DNA from: Paenibacillus senegalensis JC66
Lineage (GTDB): Bacteria > Bacillota > Bacilli > Paenibacillales > NBRC-103111
NCBI RefSeq assembly: GCF_000285515.1
Contig: NZ_HE610959.1
Span: 173,312 to 237,311 of the forward strand
DNA: 64,000 nt
Direction of reading: 5' to 3'
Of the stretch, positions 17,550 through 26,842 are shown one piece after another. The number at the start of each line of letters is the position of its first letter. Positions within the stretch are counted from its first letter, which is position 1. The position numbers were made by a program, and so were the translations under genes. The notes below the pieces were generated by a model. The model made no database searches. It was not told the origin of the DNA and worked only from the letters and a program-made list of their open reading frames with translations.

Positions 17550-18848
17550 GTGGACAAAATTACGTTTTTAGGAGCAGGAAGCAGCGTATTCGCCAAAAAC
17601 GTGTTGGGTGACTGTATGATGACAGAAGCCTTACAGTCCTTTGAAATCGCCTTATTTGATATTAATGAGGAAAGATTGCGGGATTCCGAGCAGATGCTGA
17701 ACAACATTAAGAAGACGATCGGCAGCACCTGCGAGATTAAAAGCTACTCTGACCGCAAGGAAGCCCTTAGAGGAGCCAAATATGTCATTAATGCTATTCA
17801 GGTGGGCGGCTATGATCCTTGTACAATTACAGATTTTGAGATTCCCAAGCGGTACGGACTGCGTCAAACGATTGCGGATACTCTAGGAATTGGTGGAATC
17901 TTCCGCAACCTCCGGACGATCCCCGTTATGCTGGATTTCGCCCAGGATATGCAGGAAGTTTGTCCCGATGCCTGGTTTTTCAACTATACGAACCCGATGG
18001 CTGTGCTGACGAACGTCATGAATACTTACGGGGGAATCAAAACAGTAGGACTTTGTCACAGTGTTCAGACATGCATGCCTCATCTGTTCAAGGATCTCGG
18101 CATGGATACCGAAGGAGTACAGACCAAGATCGCGGGCATCAATCATATGGCTTGGCTGCTTGAATGTACCAAGGACGGTGTGGACCTGTATCCTGAAATA
18201 AAACGCAGAGCCAGAGAGCGGCAAAAAGAAACCCATGACGATATGGTCCGTTATGAGCTGATGTTCCGATTCGGCTATTATGTTACGGAATCTTCCGAGC
18301 ATAATGCGGAATATCACCCTTACTTTATTAAGAGACAGTATCCTGAGCTCATAGAGAAGTTTAATATTCCGCTGGATGAATATCCGCGCCGCTGTATCAG
18401 ACAAATTGAGCGCTGGTCCACAATGAGAGAGGAGCTTGTCAACAACCGGGAGTTAGGCCATACCCGCAGCAATGAATATGCTTCCCGAATGATGGAAGCA
18501 ATGGAGACGGATGTGCCTTTCAAGATCGGCGGCAATGTCATGAACACAGGCTTGATTACCAACCTGCCTAAAGAGGCGTGCGTTGAGGTCCCCTGCTTCA
18601 TTGACAGCAGCGGCGTAACCCCTACCTATGTCGGTGATTTGCCTCCGCAGCTGGCAGCCTTAAACCGCACAAACATCAACACACAGCTGCTGACCATTGA
18701 GGCGGCCATGACACGCAAGAAAGAGCATATTTATCATGCGGCTCTTCTGGACCCTCATACCGCTGCTGAACTGTCAATAGATGACATTGTCAGCCTGTGT
18801 GACGACTTGATTGAAGCCCATGGAGACTGGCTGCCCAAATTCAATTGA
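17550..18848 (+). CDS. glycoside hydrolase family 4 enzyme (alpha-galactosidase/alpha-galacturonidase-like)
   Basis: A 432-residue GH4 enzyme. The family uses NAD and a divalent metal to oxidise C3, eliminate the aglycone and re-add water. Seen here: Rossmann start ITFLGAGSSVFAKN, NAIQVGGYD near residue 81 (the GGY form of the MelA/LplD branch rather than the GG-x-R form of 6-phospho-glucosidases), NYTNPMAVLT near 145, and the metal ligands C169-H170 in GLCHSVQ and H199 in GINHMAWLL. Start is GTG at 17550 behind GAGGAGG. The LplD-like branch suggests an alpha-galacturonidase or alpha-galactosidase acting on an unphosphorylated sugar. It stands alone with the divergent AraC gene. Confidence 0.9.
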   Translation: MDKITFLGAGSSVFAKNVLGDCMMTEALQSFEIALFDINEERLRDSEQMLNNIKKTIGSTCEIKSYSDRKEALRGAKYVINAIQVGGYDPCTITDFEIPKRYGLRQTIADTLGIGGIFRNLRTIPVMLDFAQDMQEVCPDAWFFNYTNPMAVLTNVMNTYGGIKTVGLCHSVQTCMPHLFKDLGMDTEGVQTKIAGINHMAWLLECTKDGVDLYPEIKRRARERQKETHDDMVRYELMFRFGYYVTESSEHNAEYHPYFIKRQYPELIEKFNIPLDEYPRRCIRQIERWSTMREELVNNRELGHTRSNEYASRMMEAMETDVPFKIGGNVMNTGLITNLPKEACVEVPCFIDSSGVTPTYVGDLPPQLAALNRTNINTQLLTIEAAMTRKKEHIYHAALLDPHTAAELSIDDIVSLCDDLIEAHGDWLPKFN

Positions 18849-18940
18849 TCACTGCAAAAATAAGTTAAACAAAACGGGGCCTTAGGGCATTGTTGTCCAC
18901 TCAGGCACTTTACGAAAGCCCGAACATATCCATGCAAAGC

Positions 18941-18991
18941 AAAGGGGCTGTCCGGAAAGTCGGTGAAAACTGACTTTTGGACACCCCTTTT
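18941..18991. terminator. bidirectional hairpin terminator, repeat family copy 1
   Basis: AAAGGGGCTGTCC and GGACACCCCTTTT arms flank an inner GAAAGTC-GACTTTT stem. It is placed between the converging GH4 gene and the LysM/3D gene, with T runs on both strands. Closely related hairpins occur at 21093 and 45710. Confidence 0.8.
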
Positions 18992-19039
18992 TGCTGTGCG
19001 GTAAAAACCCGATTACGGCTTATTTTTGCAAGCTATAGT

Positions 19040-19915
19040 CTATTCCAGAATATATACCGTTACATCCTGAATTCCAAATTTCCTTACTTCATCCGGGGTA
19101 CCCGGCATGAAAATATCAATTTTATTGCCTTTAATAGCTGAACCCTGATCGGTTGCCCTGCCGATCATGCCGCCCACCGGAAGGCCGTTGCTATCGTAAC
19201 CGGTCACATATAAGGTCGAATTCATCGGAATGACATTAGGATCAACAGCGATCGTTCCCAATTCTAAAGGATTTCCGAAATAGTCGATAGGTCCCCAGCC
19301 GTTTTCCTCCGGGGCATCCGAATAGGCAGTAGCCTTAGCTTCGATCACTTTGCTATAAGTAAAGGCTTGTCCTGATGCTGTCGTTACCACATTTTGTTCA
19401 GCTTGCGCAGGAGTTGGCTGCAGACTGGCAGGTGCCGGAGGCAAGGCCGCCTCTTCAGCAGCAGCTGGCAGTGCAGCCCGCGTGAAAGCGTCATTCTTCT
19501 TCTCTCTTCCTGCTTGCTCTTCTGCCGAGTTCAGGGTAAAGCCATTCGGCAATTGCAGCACAAGCCCCGGATAAAGATTCAACGGATCCTTATCCGGATT
19601 TGCGGACAGCAATTGATCGAGCGGCAAATTCCACTGATCTGCAAGCTTCCAGAATGTATCTCCTTTCTGAACAGCATATGTATTCTTTGTCGATACAGGT
19701 AAGGCAAGCATCTGTCCAGCCACCAACTGATCGGCATCCACATTCAGGTTAGCGTTAATCATCGCTTCCAAAGATATCTGATGCTTAGCGGCTATGGACC
19801 ATAAACTATCGTTCTCTTGCACCTGATAGGATGCAGCGTAGGCAGGTACAGCCATTCCAACCACAGCCAAGCTAAAGGCCCCCGTTAACAACGATTTGCG
19901 CAATAGTTTTCTCAT
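19040..19915 (-). CDS. secreted LysM and 3D-domain cell-wall protein (YocH-like)
   Basis: A 291-residue exported protein. The signal peptide covers residues 1-27 and ends AYA before ASY. Two LysM peptidoglycan-binding repeats follow (about 29-72 beginning YQVQENDSLWSIA, and 77-122 beginning YAVQKGDTFWKLA). An Ala/Pro/Glu-rich linker leads to a C-terminal 3D domain from about 200, with AYSDAPEENG, GTIAVDPNVIPMNSTLYV, and GRATDQGSAIKGNKIDIFM, giving the three conserved aspartates of this MltA-like lytic fold. The ATG at 19915 has AAAGGAG; the upstream extension is not used. B. subtilis YocH, the closest familiar arrangement, is a WalRK-controlled autolysin. Confidence 0.92.
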   Translation of the reverse strand: MRKLLRKSLLTGAFSLAVVGMAVPAYAASYQVQENDSLWSIAAKHQISLEAMINANLNVDADQLVAGQMLALPVSTKNTYAVQKGDTFWKLADQWNLPLDQLLSANPDKDPLNLYPGLVLQLPNGFTLNSAEEQAGREKKNDAFTRAALPAAAEEAALPPAPASLQPTPAQAEQNVVTTASGQAFTYSKVIEAKATAYSDAPEENGWGPIDYFGNPLELGTIAVDPNVIPMNSTLYVTGYDSNGLPVGGMIGRATDQGSAIKGNKIDIFMPGTPDEVRKFGIQDVTVYILE

Positions 19916-20261
19916 GATGCACTCCTTTACAGCCTGCAGGACTAGCATTGCCAACAAGAAGCACCCTGTATCCGACTACTACTGTATACAGGCAAACCAG
20001 AATAGTTCCGCCCCTTGTCCTCCTGCACTCCAAGATTAGTTTGTTGAAGTTTCGGCGGTTAAAGTCTAGCATATTCGAAAAACAGATGAAACGCGCAAAA
20101 TATGGAAACGCGTTCATTTAGCGATTGGTTGCCCGCCGTGCTCTTGTCGTAAGAGCATTCATATACTAGCATTAGTGAGGTTTTACAGTTCAGAACAATT
20201 AAAGCCTGTGAATCTTATAAATACAAGATTACACACAGAGCCACTAAAGGAGAAATGTCCC
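19916..20261. other. divergent gap between the LysM/3D gene and a methyltransferase gene
   Basis: About 345 bases with no supported gene. CTGTAT and ATACAG halves near 19966-19987 form a loose inverted repeat that could belong to the LysM/3D promoter. The open frame upstream of 20262 in the methyltransferase frame lacks a ribosome site. No terminator is seen. Confidence 0.35.
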
Positions 20262-21047
20262 GTGCTGCAATCTAAATTATGTAAACAGGAGGATTTTGCG
20301 ACAGATTGGTTACAAAATGCTTGCCGTCAATTGAAAGAACCTTTTCAGTACCACCGGAAGTTGTGGGAATTTTGTTTCATTACTCAAGCACTGCAAGAGC
20401 GGGGGCTGCTTGCTCCTGGATCGACCGGGCTAGGTTTTGGTGTAGGCAAGGAGCCGCTCGTTTCTTACTTTGCCTCCAAAGGGTGCTATATTACGGCTAC
20501 GGATCTAGATGCCAGTACCGCAGCACAGCAGGGCTGGACGCAAACCAACCAATATGCGGTCCATCTGCAGCAATTGAATGAGAGGCAGTTGTGTGATCCC
20601 GCACAGTTTTTGGAACGTGTAGGCTTTTGCCATGTGAACATGAACCATATTCCCCCGACTCTGTTTAATGCGTATAATTTCACCTGGTCCTCCTGCTCCT
20701 TTGAGCATTGCGGCTCAATTGAATTAGGCAAGCAGTTTATTTTAAACCAGATGAACTGCCTAAAACCAGGAGGAGTTGCGGTGCATACGACCGAATTCAA
20801 TCTTTCATCCAATGATAAAACGATGGATGAAGGCATTACCGTTTTGTTTCGTCTGCAGGACATCGAGTGGATGGTGCAGGAATTACGCAAACAAGGTCAT
20901 CACATAGAAGTGGACTATTCAGTAGGCACCCAGCCTTTCGATTCTTATGTCGACGTCCCCCCTTACAAATCTAATGTCCACTTGAGACTGCAGCTTGCTC
21001 AATATATTTCGACCTCGATCGGACTTATCATTCAGAAGAAAAATTAA
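20262..21047 (+). CDS. SAM-dependent methyltransferase-like protein
   Basis: A protein of about 261 residues with a class I methyltransferase fold. The SAM motif I region reads GLGFGVGKEPLVSYFASKG followed by the acidic loop ATDLDAS. WSSCSFEHCGSIELG and NCLKPGGVAVHTTEF correspond to post-motif and motif III segments. I start at GTG 20262 because AAAGGAG lies nine bases upstream; an earlier GTG at 20175 keeps the frame but has no ribosome site. It opens a group of methyltransferase and glycosyltransferase genes, which suggests modification of a surface glycan or glycoprotein (inference). The acceptor is unknown. Confidence 0.75.
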   Translation: MLQSKLCKQEDFATDWLQNACRQLKEPFQYHRKLWEFCFITQALQERGLLAPGSTGLGFGVGKEPLVSYFASKGCYITATDLDASTAAQQGWTQTNQYAVHLQQLNERQLCDPAQFLERVGFCHVNMNHIPPTLFNAYNFTWSSCSFEHCGSIELGKQFILNQMNCLKPGGVAVHTTEFNLSSNDKTMDEGITVLFRLQDIEWMVQELRKQGHHIEVDYSVGTQPFDSYVDVPPYKSNVHLRLQLAQYISTSIGLIIQKKN

Positions 21048-21092
21048 GCTGCGGCCGTATTTCAAATAATTTCAAAAAATTGTATAAAAGCA

Positions 21093-21136
21093 GGGGCCGT
21101 CCAGAAGTCAGTGTAAACTGACTTCTGGACGGCCCC
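21093..21136. terminator. perfect 20-bp hairpin, repeat family copy 2
   Basis: GGGGCCGTCCAGAAGTCAGT and its exact reverse complement are separated by four bases (GTAA). It follows the methyltransferase stop by 46 bases. ATTT follows on the plus strand and CTGCTTTTAT on the minus strand. It serves as terminator for the converging genes and belongs to the same family as 18941 and 45710. Confidence 0.78.
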
Positions 21137-21345
21137 ATTTCACTTCCGATTGCGCTGCGAAGGCAATTGTGTGCGGTTTTTTGCATAACATTCGCATCCG
21201 GGCCCCAGTCGGCGGCAAACGCATGCGGTTTTTCTGTGAAATAACCCCCAGCATGATAAGCCAGCGCCAACCCAATCCTCCCCACTTGCTGAACTTGCTA
21301 TCATTAGGTTACAAACAGATGTTTCACATAGATGGCGTTCCCAAC
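21137..21345. repeat. intergenic repeat module with CATGCGG hairpin halves
   Basis: Between the hairpin and the stop of the next gene lies the segment GGCAAACGCATGCGGTTTTTCTGTGAAATAA, given here only by its ends (21211 to about 21243), then CAGCATGATAAGC. A similar module with GGCAAACGTATGCGGTT, TTGTGAAAATAA and GCATGATGAGC lies at 35935-35985, and its second half also occurs at 28608-28642. No gene is seen. Confidence 0.5.
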
Positions 21346-22497
21346 CTAAAATAGTTCAACCAGCAGCAATCGCGGAACCCGAACCTGACACGGGGAGGCT
21401 GAAGGCTTGAATAGACGTACCTCTACTCGTGGTTCGGTTTCTTTCACATAGAGCAGATCCCGGATCCTCTCTGACGAGTTGAGAACACGGCTCCACAGCA
21501 CTTTATTGCCGGAATGAGAAGTGACTTCCAGCACCAGCGGGCCGGCCCCTCTTACTTCCAGCGTTACTTCAAAACGATAAACTTGCGGCCGCAGGGTAAC
21601 ATATGGACCATAAAATACAAATCCCGCTTCAGAAGCAGAAAACCAGCCCAATGCATCACTAGCTTTTTTCCAGAAAGGAGTATAGTAAAATTCCCCAATT
21701 ATGACTGGAGGATAGTAACGAAGCGGAACAGATAATTGTTCGTTAGGCCGCCTCTCCCTGCCCTTCTCCAGCTGAATGACGGCAATTCCATTGGCTAGGA
21801 CAAAAGGACTGCCGAAAAGGGTATCTCGCAGTTCATCCTCTTTACACTGAACCCAATACTGACGCGGAGCCGTTTCCTTAATCTCCATATCTATTTTTTT
21901 GAAAAACCAGGTTCGGATGCTTTCGCGCGGAATGCCAAATTTCGTTTGGAGAGCAGCCAGATATTTTGAACCAAACTGAATCAACCAGCCTAAATAGGTA
22001 AGCCTGCCGAATGGGACGGTAATAAACGCCAGGCCTCCCGGATTGAGCAGATCATACACTTTGGCTATAGCTTTAAGCGGTGCTTCCAGATCGCCATGCT
22101 TGGATTCGCCGTATGCCTGCTGACCGATATGCTCCATAGTTGAAATCGACAAAATAATATCGTAGGAATGGCTCACATCCATCAAATCTATGTTGATTAC
22201 ACCGGGCTGCTGCTCAAACTTATCAATAATATCGACCTGTCCCACCCCCGGACATTGGGCGGAGATCGGTCCATAATGGGAAAGCACATTTCCCACTTCA
22301 AGGATTCGCTTTCCTGTTGCATGCCGTTTTAAAAAATCAACTGCCAGCGGTACTTCAACAGCTCGCTCAGACCAGTTGTTGTACGGGTGGGTATTATAAA
22401 GCAAAGGCCGTTGTTCCCATAAAAACCAGCTCTGCATTCCGTAACCAAATATCCCCATTATCCCTTCAGTCCTTTGTATGAAATCGAAATTTTTCAT
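21346..22497 (-). CDS. methyltransferase with C-terminal beta-rich domain
   Basis: A 383-residue protein. Residues about 45-190 form a class I methyltransferase-like domain: GKRILEVGNVLSHYG is the SAM motif, VDIIDKFEQQ the acidic strand, DIILSISTMEHIG motif II, and LLNPGGLAFITVPFG motif III. Residues about 265-383 are rich in beta strands and aromatic residues (EAGFVFYGPYVTLRPQVYRFEV region) and look like a lectin- or carbohydrate-binding-type sandwich, a combination seen in some polysaccharide-modifying methyltransferases. The start is unsure: neither ATG 22497 nor ATG 22458 has a good ribosome site. It converges on the preceding methyltransferase gene and diverges from the next glycosyltransferase gene. 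Confidence 0.72.
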   Translation of the reverse strand: MKNFDFIQRTEGIMGIFGYGMQSWFLWEQRPLLYNTHPYNNWSERAVEVPLAVDFLKRHATGKRILEVGNVLSHYGPISAQCPGVGQVDIIDKFEQQPGVINIDLMDVSHSYDIILSISTMEHIGQQAYGESKHGDLEAPLKAIAKVYDLLNPGGLAFITVPFGRLTYLGWLIQFGSKYLAALQTKFGIPRESIRTWFFKKIDMEIKETAPRQYWVQCKEDELRDTLFGSPFVLANGIAVIQLEKGRERRPNEQLSVPLRYYPPVIIGEFYYTPFWKKASDALGWFSASEAGFVFYGPYVTLRPQVYRFEVTLEVRGAGPLVLEVTSHSGNKVLWSRVLNSSERIRDLLYVKETEPRVEVRLFKPSASPCQVRVPRLLLVELF

Positions 22498-22666
22498 CCA
22501 TTGTATTCTTTGGAAATCTCGATGGTATGGACTAACTTCCTGGCTCAGGACAATAACCTAAATTTCCCGCAGATTAATGGAAACACCCATTGCAACGAAT
22601 CGCCCGCCTCATATACTGGTTACTAATCTTAGTCCGGCTGTAAAATGGAAGGGAGTTCCTACTTAT

Positions 22667-23788
22667 ATGAAAATAACTGGTGTATATTGGATGGGCCCCG
22701 TGTTTGATATGGGGGGCTACGGTAATGTATCACGCAATTATTTGAAAGCATTGGAGTCTGCAGGAATTCCTGTCTATATCCATCCAGCGGGAACCGAGCA
22801 TGCTGAAATAGGCGAGAATACGATACGCTGGATTAAGCAGCTATCGACAAAGCAGCTCGGGAATCGCGTCGCTTTCGTGAATCACGGATTGCCGCCCGGG
22901 TTTCAGAAGCCAGCCCTTGCCAACATCGTTAAACATATCGGTGTTACCCTGTTTGAGACAGACCGCCTTCCGCACGGCTGGGCTGAACGCGCTAATTACA
23001 TGGATGAGATTTGGGTCCCCTCTCAATTTAATTACGAAACCTTCACTCAAAGCGGAGTTCAGGCTCACAAATTGAAAGTCATTCCCTACCCGATAGATGT
23101 AACCAAATATTATCCGGGCCGGCCATATTCACGTTATTGTTTTTCTCCTCCAGCCCGATCCTTTATGTTTCTTTATGTATTTGGCTTTGATTATCGCAAA
23201 GGCTATGATTTGCTAATCCGCGCTTTTTGTGAGGAATTTGACAAGGACGAAGAGGTGACCCTGCTGCTTAAGGTTTACTTGCACAGCGGGATCAATCGGC
23301 AGGAAGCCATTCGTGAAATCACTTCCTGCATTCCTGAAGACCGCCACCCGTCGCAAATTATTTTGATTACCGAACCTTTTACCGAACAAAACCTGATTCA
23401 TTTGTATCAGACAGCTGATGCTTATGTATCTATGGATCGGGCAAGCGGCTGGGGGATGCCCGCTATGGAAATGATGGCCTTAGGGAAGCCGGTTGCCGCT
23501 ATACGGTGGGGGGGCTCGTTACAGTTTATGAATGACCACAACAGCTTTCTCATTGATACAGACAATAGGCTTGAACCCGTAAATGCAAAATTGCAAGCCG
23601 CCAGACCTCAGCTATACGGCCAGCATCAATGGGCAGCCGTTCCTGTTCATGCTGTTAGAAAAGTTCTGCGGGAGATGGTACAAAATCAGGCTAAACGCAA
23701 CCGGGTAGCTCGCAAGGCGGCCGCCGATATTCATTTAAACTACTCTCCCCAGGCCATAGGCATTCATATCCGCAAAATGCTAAGTTGA
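22667..23788 (+). CDS. glycosyltransferase, GT4-like
   Basis: A 373-residue GT-B fold glycosyltransferase. The N-terminal donor-independent half starts ITGVYWMGPVFDMGGYGNVSRN, shown in part. The C-terminal half has FLYVFGFDYRKGYDLLIRAF and the nucleotide-sugar-binding segment LYQTADAYVSMDRASGWGMPAMEMMALGKPV (in part), which carries the acidic/Gly-Trp-Gly variant of the E-x7-E motif. The ATG at 22667 follows AAGGGAG by 11 bases; an ATG at 22577 extends the frame but without a ribosome site and with sequence unlike the family. Seventeen bases separate it from the following double glycosyltransferase, so they are probably one operon making a surface glycan. Confidence 0.85.
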   Translation: MKITGVYWMGPVFDMGGYGNVSRNYLKALESAGIPVYIHPAGTEHAEIGENTIRWIKQLSTKQLGNRVAFVNHGLPPGFQKPALANIVKHIGVTLFETDRLPHGWAERANYMDEIWVPSQFNYETFTQSGVQAHKLKVIPYPIDVTKYYPGRPYSRYCFSPPARSFMFLYVFGFDYRKGYDLLIRAFCEEFDKDEEVTLLLKVYLHSGINRQEAIREITSCIPEDRHPSQIILITEPFTEQNLIHLYQTADAYVSMDRASGWGMPAMEMMALGKPVAAIRWGGSLQFMNDHNSFLIDTDNRLEPVNAKLQAARPQLYGQHQWAAVPVHAVRKVLREMVQNQAKRNRVARKAAADIHLNYSPQAIGIHIRKMLS

Positions 23789-23804
23789 AGAGGGGGATAA
23801 GGTA

Positions 23805-26644
23805 ATGAATATAGCTTTTGATATGTCCTTTACTAAAGGAGTGTCATTAACGCGGGGAATCGGTCGTTACAACAAGCAATTAATTGAATCACTCAGCCAA
23901 TTAAGCGATGCCCATTCTTTTTTTATTTCTACCCTGATACAAGTTCGGATGCCATTCCTTTGAAAATTCAAATTCAGAGGTTTATTGAACAGAATGAAAT
24001 CGATCTTTTCCATATTCTTAGTCCGTTTGAAAGTTTCAACCAGCTGCCTTCCCATCGGGAAATGATGAACCGTGAGTATTTCGGCAGCATTAGATTAGCG
24101 GTAACCTTATATGATGTCATCCCATTGCTGTTTGCAAAAGAGTACTTGCGGCATCCGGATGTTAATGCTCAATATATGCAGATTTTAAACTTTATCCGTT
24201 CTTGTGACATTATCTTTGCTATCTCTGAAGCAACTAAGCAGGATGCCGTTCGTGCAGCCGGGATACCAGCGGAAAAAATCCATGTCATCATGGCCGGGAT
24301 CGACCCTCGTTTCAAACCGGACCGCACCACCCGAGCCAAAGCATCCCTACAGCGATTCGGAATTCATAAGCCATATGTTATGTGTACAGGAGGAATGGAT
24401 TTTCGCAAAAATACAGAACGATTGCTGGAGGGCTTTGCTCTCGCCAATGCCCAGCTGCAGTCCGGGTATCATCTGGTGCTTTGCTGTAACGTAACGGATG
24501 CCGACCGGGAACACCTAACCTCATTGTCACACCAATTAGGGATTGGCAGTGATTTAATTCTAACAGGATATGTACCGGATGAAGACCTGCTCAGCTTGTA
24601 TCAAGGCGCTGATTTATTTGTTTTTCCTTCCCTGTATGAAGGCTTTGGTCTCCCTGTTGCCGAAGCAATGGCATGTGGAGTCCCCGTAGTGACATCCAAC
24701 AATTCTTCCCTGGCTGAGATAGCCGGTGAAGCAGCAGTTCTGGTCAACCCTTATCAGTCACATGATATTGCCAGAGGAATCACCAGCATCCTCCTCGATT
24801 CCCATCTCCAGTCTAAGTTAGTTCATAGCGGAATTAAACAGGCTGAGAGCTTCCGCTGGGAATATGTGGGGCGGAAAGCGATTGCCGGATATGAAAGAAT
24901 ATATCGTAAAAAAATCGCAATTTTCTCCCCGCTCCCTCCGGTAAAATCAGGAATCTCCGACTACCAGATTAGGATATTGCCGGCCTTGGCTGAAAAATAT
25001 GAATGTGATTTTTTTATAGACGACGGCTATACCCCTGATGTCGATACAACGATCCAAGGCATTCAATCGTATCGTCATTATCAATTTCCCGCCAAAGCCA
25101 ATGGCTACGATGCTGTTATTTATCAAATGGGAAATAGCGGCTATCATCTTTACATGGTTCCTTATCTTCATAAATATCCGGGAATTGTTATCCTCCACGA
25201 CTTGAATCTGCACGGGATGACCATTTCATGGACACTGGCACTTAATGATAAAGAAACGTACTACCAAGTCATGAAAGCCAATCTCGGGCCGAAAGCGAGG
25301 GAGATTGTAACCCGTGTAATCGATGGTTCGATACAACGGCCACATGAACATATTATTCTTAATAAATATTACCTGGCTTCCGCCCATGCTGTACTTGTCC
25401 ACAACCGATACGGACAGAGCCAGCTATCCGATCTTAAATCGGTATCTCTTGCCCGGCTCCCAATTAATCTTCCGGAGGCAGACGCAGACAGAACGTTCAC
25501 GTCTTCCAAGAGCCATTTTATATTTGCTAGCTTTGGCTATTTGCCTCCACACAAGCACATCGATGCCGTAATCCGTGCACTGGGCATGATGATCGAGCAG
25601 GGAGTTAAAGACGCGCATTATTTTGTAGTAGGGCAAGTGGACGCGGAGTACAAGGCCGAGCTGGAAACGATCATTCGGCAGTTAAAGCTCAAGCCCTATG
25701 TGCATTTCACAGGCAGGCTAGAAGCAGACCAGTATGAGAGATATCTTCAGCTGGCGGATGTGGCTATTAACTTGCGCTATCCAACATACGGGGAATCCTC
25801 AGCTTCTCTGCTGGATACTTTAGCTCATGGAGTCCCGACCATTGTCTCCGATATCGGTTCGTTCAGTGAATTCCCCGATCAGGTTGTGCGTAAAATCCCC
25901 CCCGATCCGTCCAAAGGCACAGCATTATTTGAAGCAATGAACAGTCTTTACCGCAATGATGACCTGCTCGCTGAAATGTCTCAACAGGCAAAAGCTTATA
26001 TACAAGCTAACCATTCCATTGAAGCCTATGTCAATAAGCTTTCCTCGATAATAGACGCTTTGCCTAACCGAAGATCCAATCCCGGACACTCCACAATCTT
26101 ATGGGATAAAAATGATCGTTATTATCAAGAAAAGACCCCTGATCCTACGGAGACTCCAGAACCTGCTCCTGTACAGCATCAGGCAGAGCCTGCTCCTCTG
26201 CCTGTGCATCAAGCAGAATCAGCACCTGATGCCGCCGCCGACATGGCTGAAGCTGCTGTGTCATCTGAAGCCGGAAATCCGCGTTCTCTGGAGCTGCATC
26301 CAGCCAGGCTGAGGACACGCAAAGGCAGACGCCGGGGGGCTACCTACGCCGCCTTCCAACTGGGAGATCTGAGTCCGCAAGCTGTACAGCAGGCCATATT
26401 GCACATCCCTGTCAGCCGAAAAAAGGGAACCCTGCAAATTAACCGGATACGCAGGCGCTGGAGGCGGACGGGACGGCCTATCTCCTATCGCCATCCTGTT
26501 TTCTCCCGTAAAGTAAGTGGCCCTCTACTGGTCGAATATGACTGCACCGCGATCGTCCAGTATTGGCTCCAGCATCCCGAGCGGAATCATGGTCTGCGCT
26601 TTACCGGAATTACCCGGCCCGTACTAAAAATCCAGCTTCATTAA
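23805..26644 (+). CDS. double GT4 glycosyltransferase, gene interrupted by a -1 frame change
   Basis: Reading from ATG 23805 (AGGGGGATAAGGTA upstream) gives MNIAFDMSFTKG...RGIGRYNKQLIESL, a normal GT4 N-terminus. That frame stops at 23961-23963. The rest of the protein, from YFYPDTSSDAIPLKIQ onward, is in the -1 frame; joining them at the T7 run 23918-23924 restores a protein of about 946 residues. GT module 1 (about 1-375) has CTGGMDFRKNTERLLEGF and SLYEGFGLPVAEAMACGVPV. GT module 2 (about 380-740) has SPLPPVKSGISDYQ, FASFGYLPPHKHID and NLRYPTYGESSASLLDTLA. A Pro/Glu/Ala/His-rich linker follows, then a C-terminal domain of about 125 residues. Either a frameshift event or a single-base sequence or assembly error explains the break. 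If it is real and unprogrammed, module 1 would lose its N-terminus. Confidence 0.78.
23918..23924 (+). other. T TTT TTT slippery heptamer at the frame junction
   Basis: In the upstream frame the codons are TCT TTT TTT ATT, so the seven T fit the X XXY YYZ pattern for -1 slippage. A -1 slip here makes the next codons TAT TTC TAC CCT, continuing the conserved glycosyltransferase sequence. No strong stem-loop is visible in the next 60 bases. Confidence 0.65.
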
Positions 26645-26716
26645 AAGCGGTAACTTTTCATGCCAATCAGAAAGCGGTTTTCGGATATCGAAAACTTACA
26701 TTCTGATGTGGGAAAA

Positions 26717-26764
26717 GAGCCGCGCCCCATTTGTTAGACACGTCTAACAAAGGAGGTGCGGCTC
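26717..26764. terminator. bidirectional hairpin between converging genes
   Basis: GAGCCGC and GCGGCTC outer arms enclose an inner TTGTTAGAC-GTCTAACAA stem with a three-base loop. On the minus strand TTTT follows, terminating the FkbM gene. On the plus strand it lies 73 bases past the double glycosyltransferase stop. Confidence 0.72.
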
Positions 26765-26842
26765 ACTTGCTCTTGGCGGCTTTATTAGTTATAGAGTCTT
26801 CCCGGGAAAACTGGCGATGATTAAGTGCATTTATGCAAGGAA

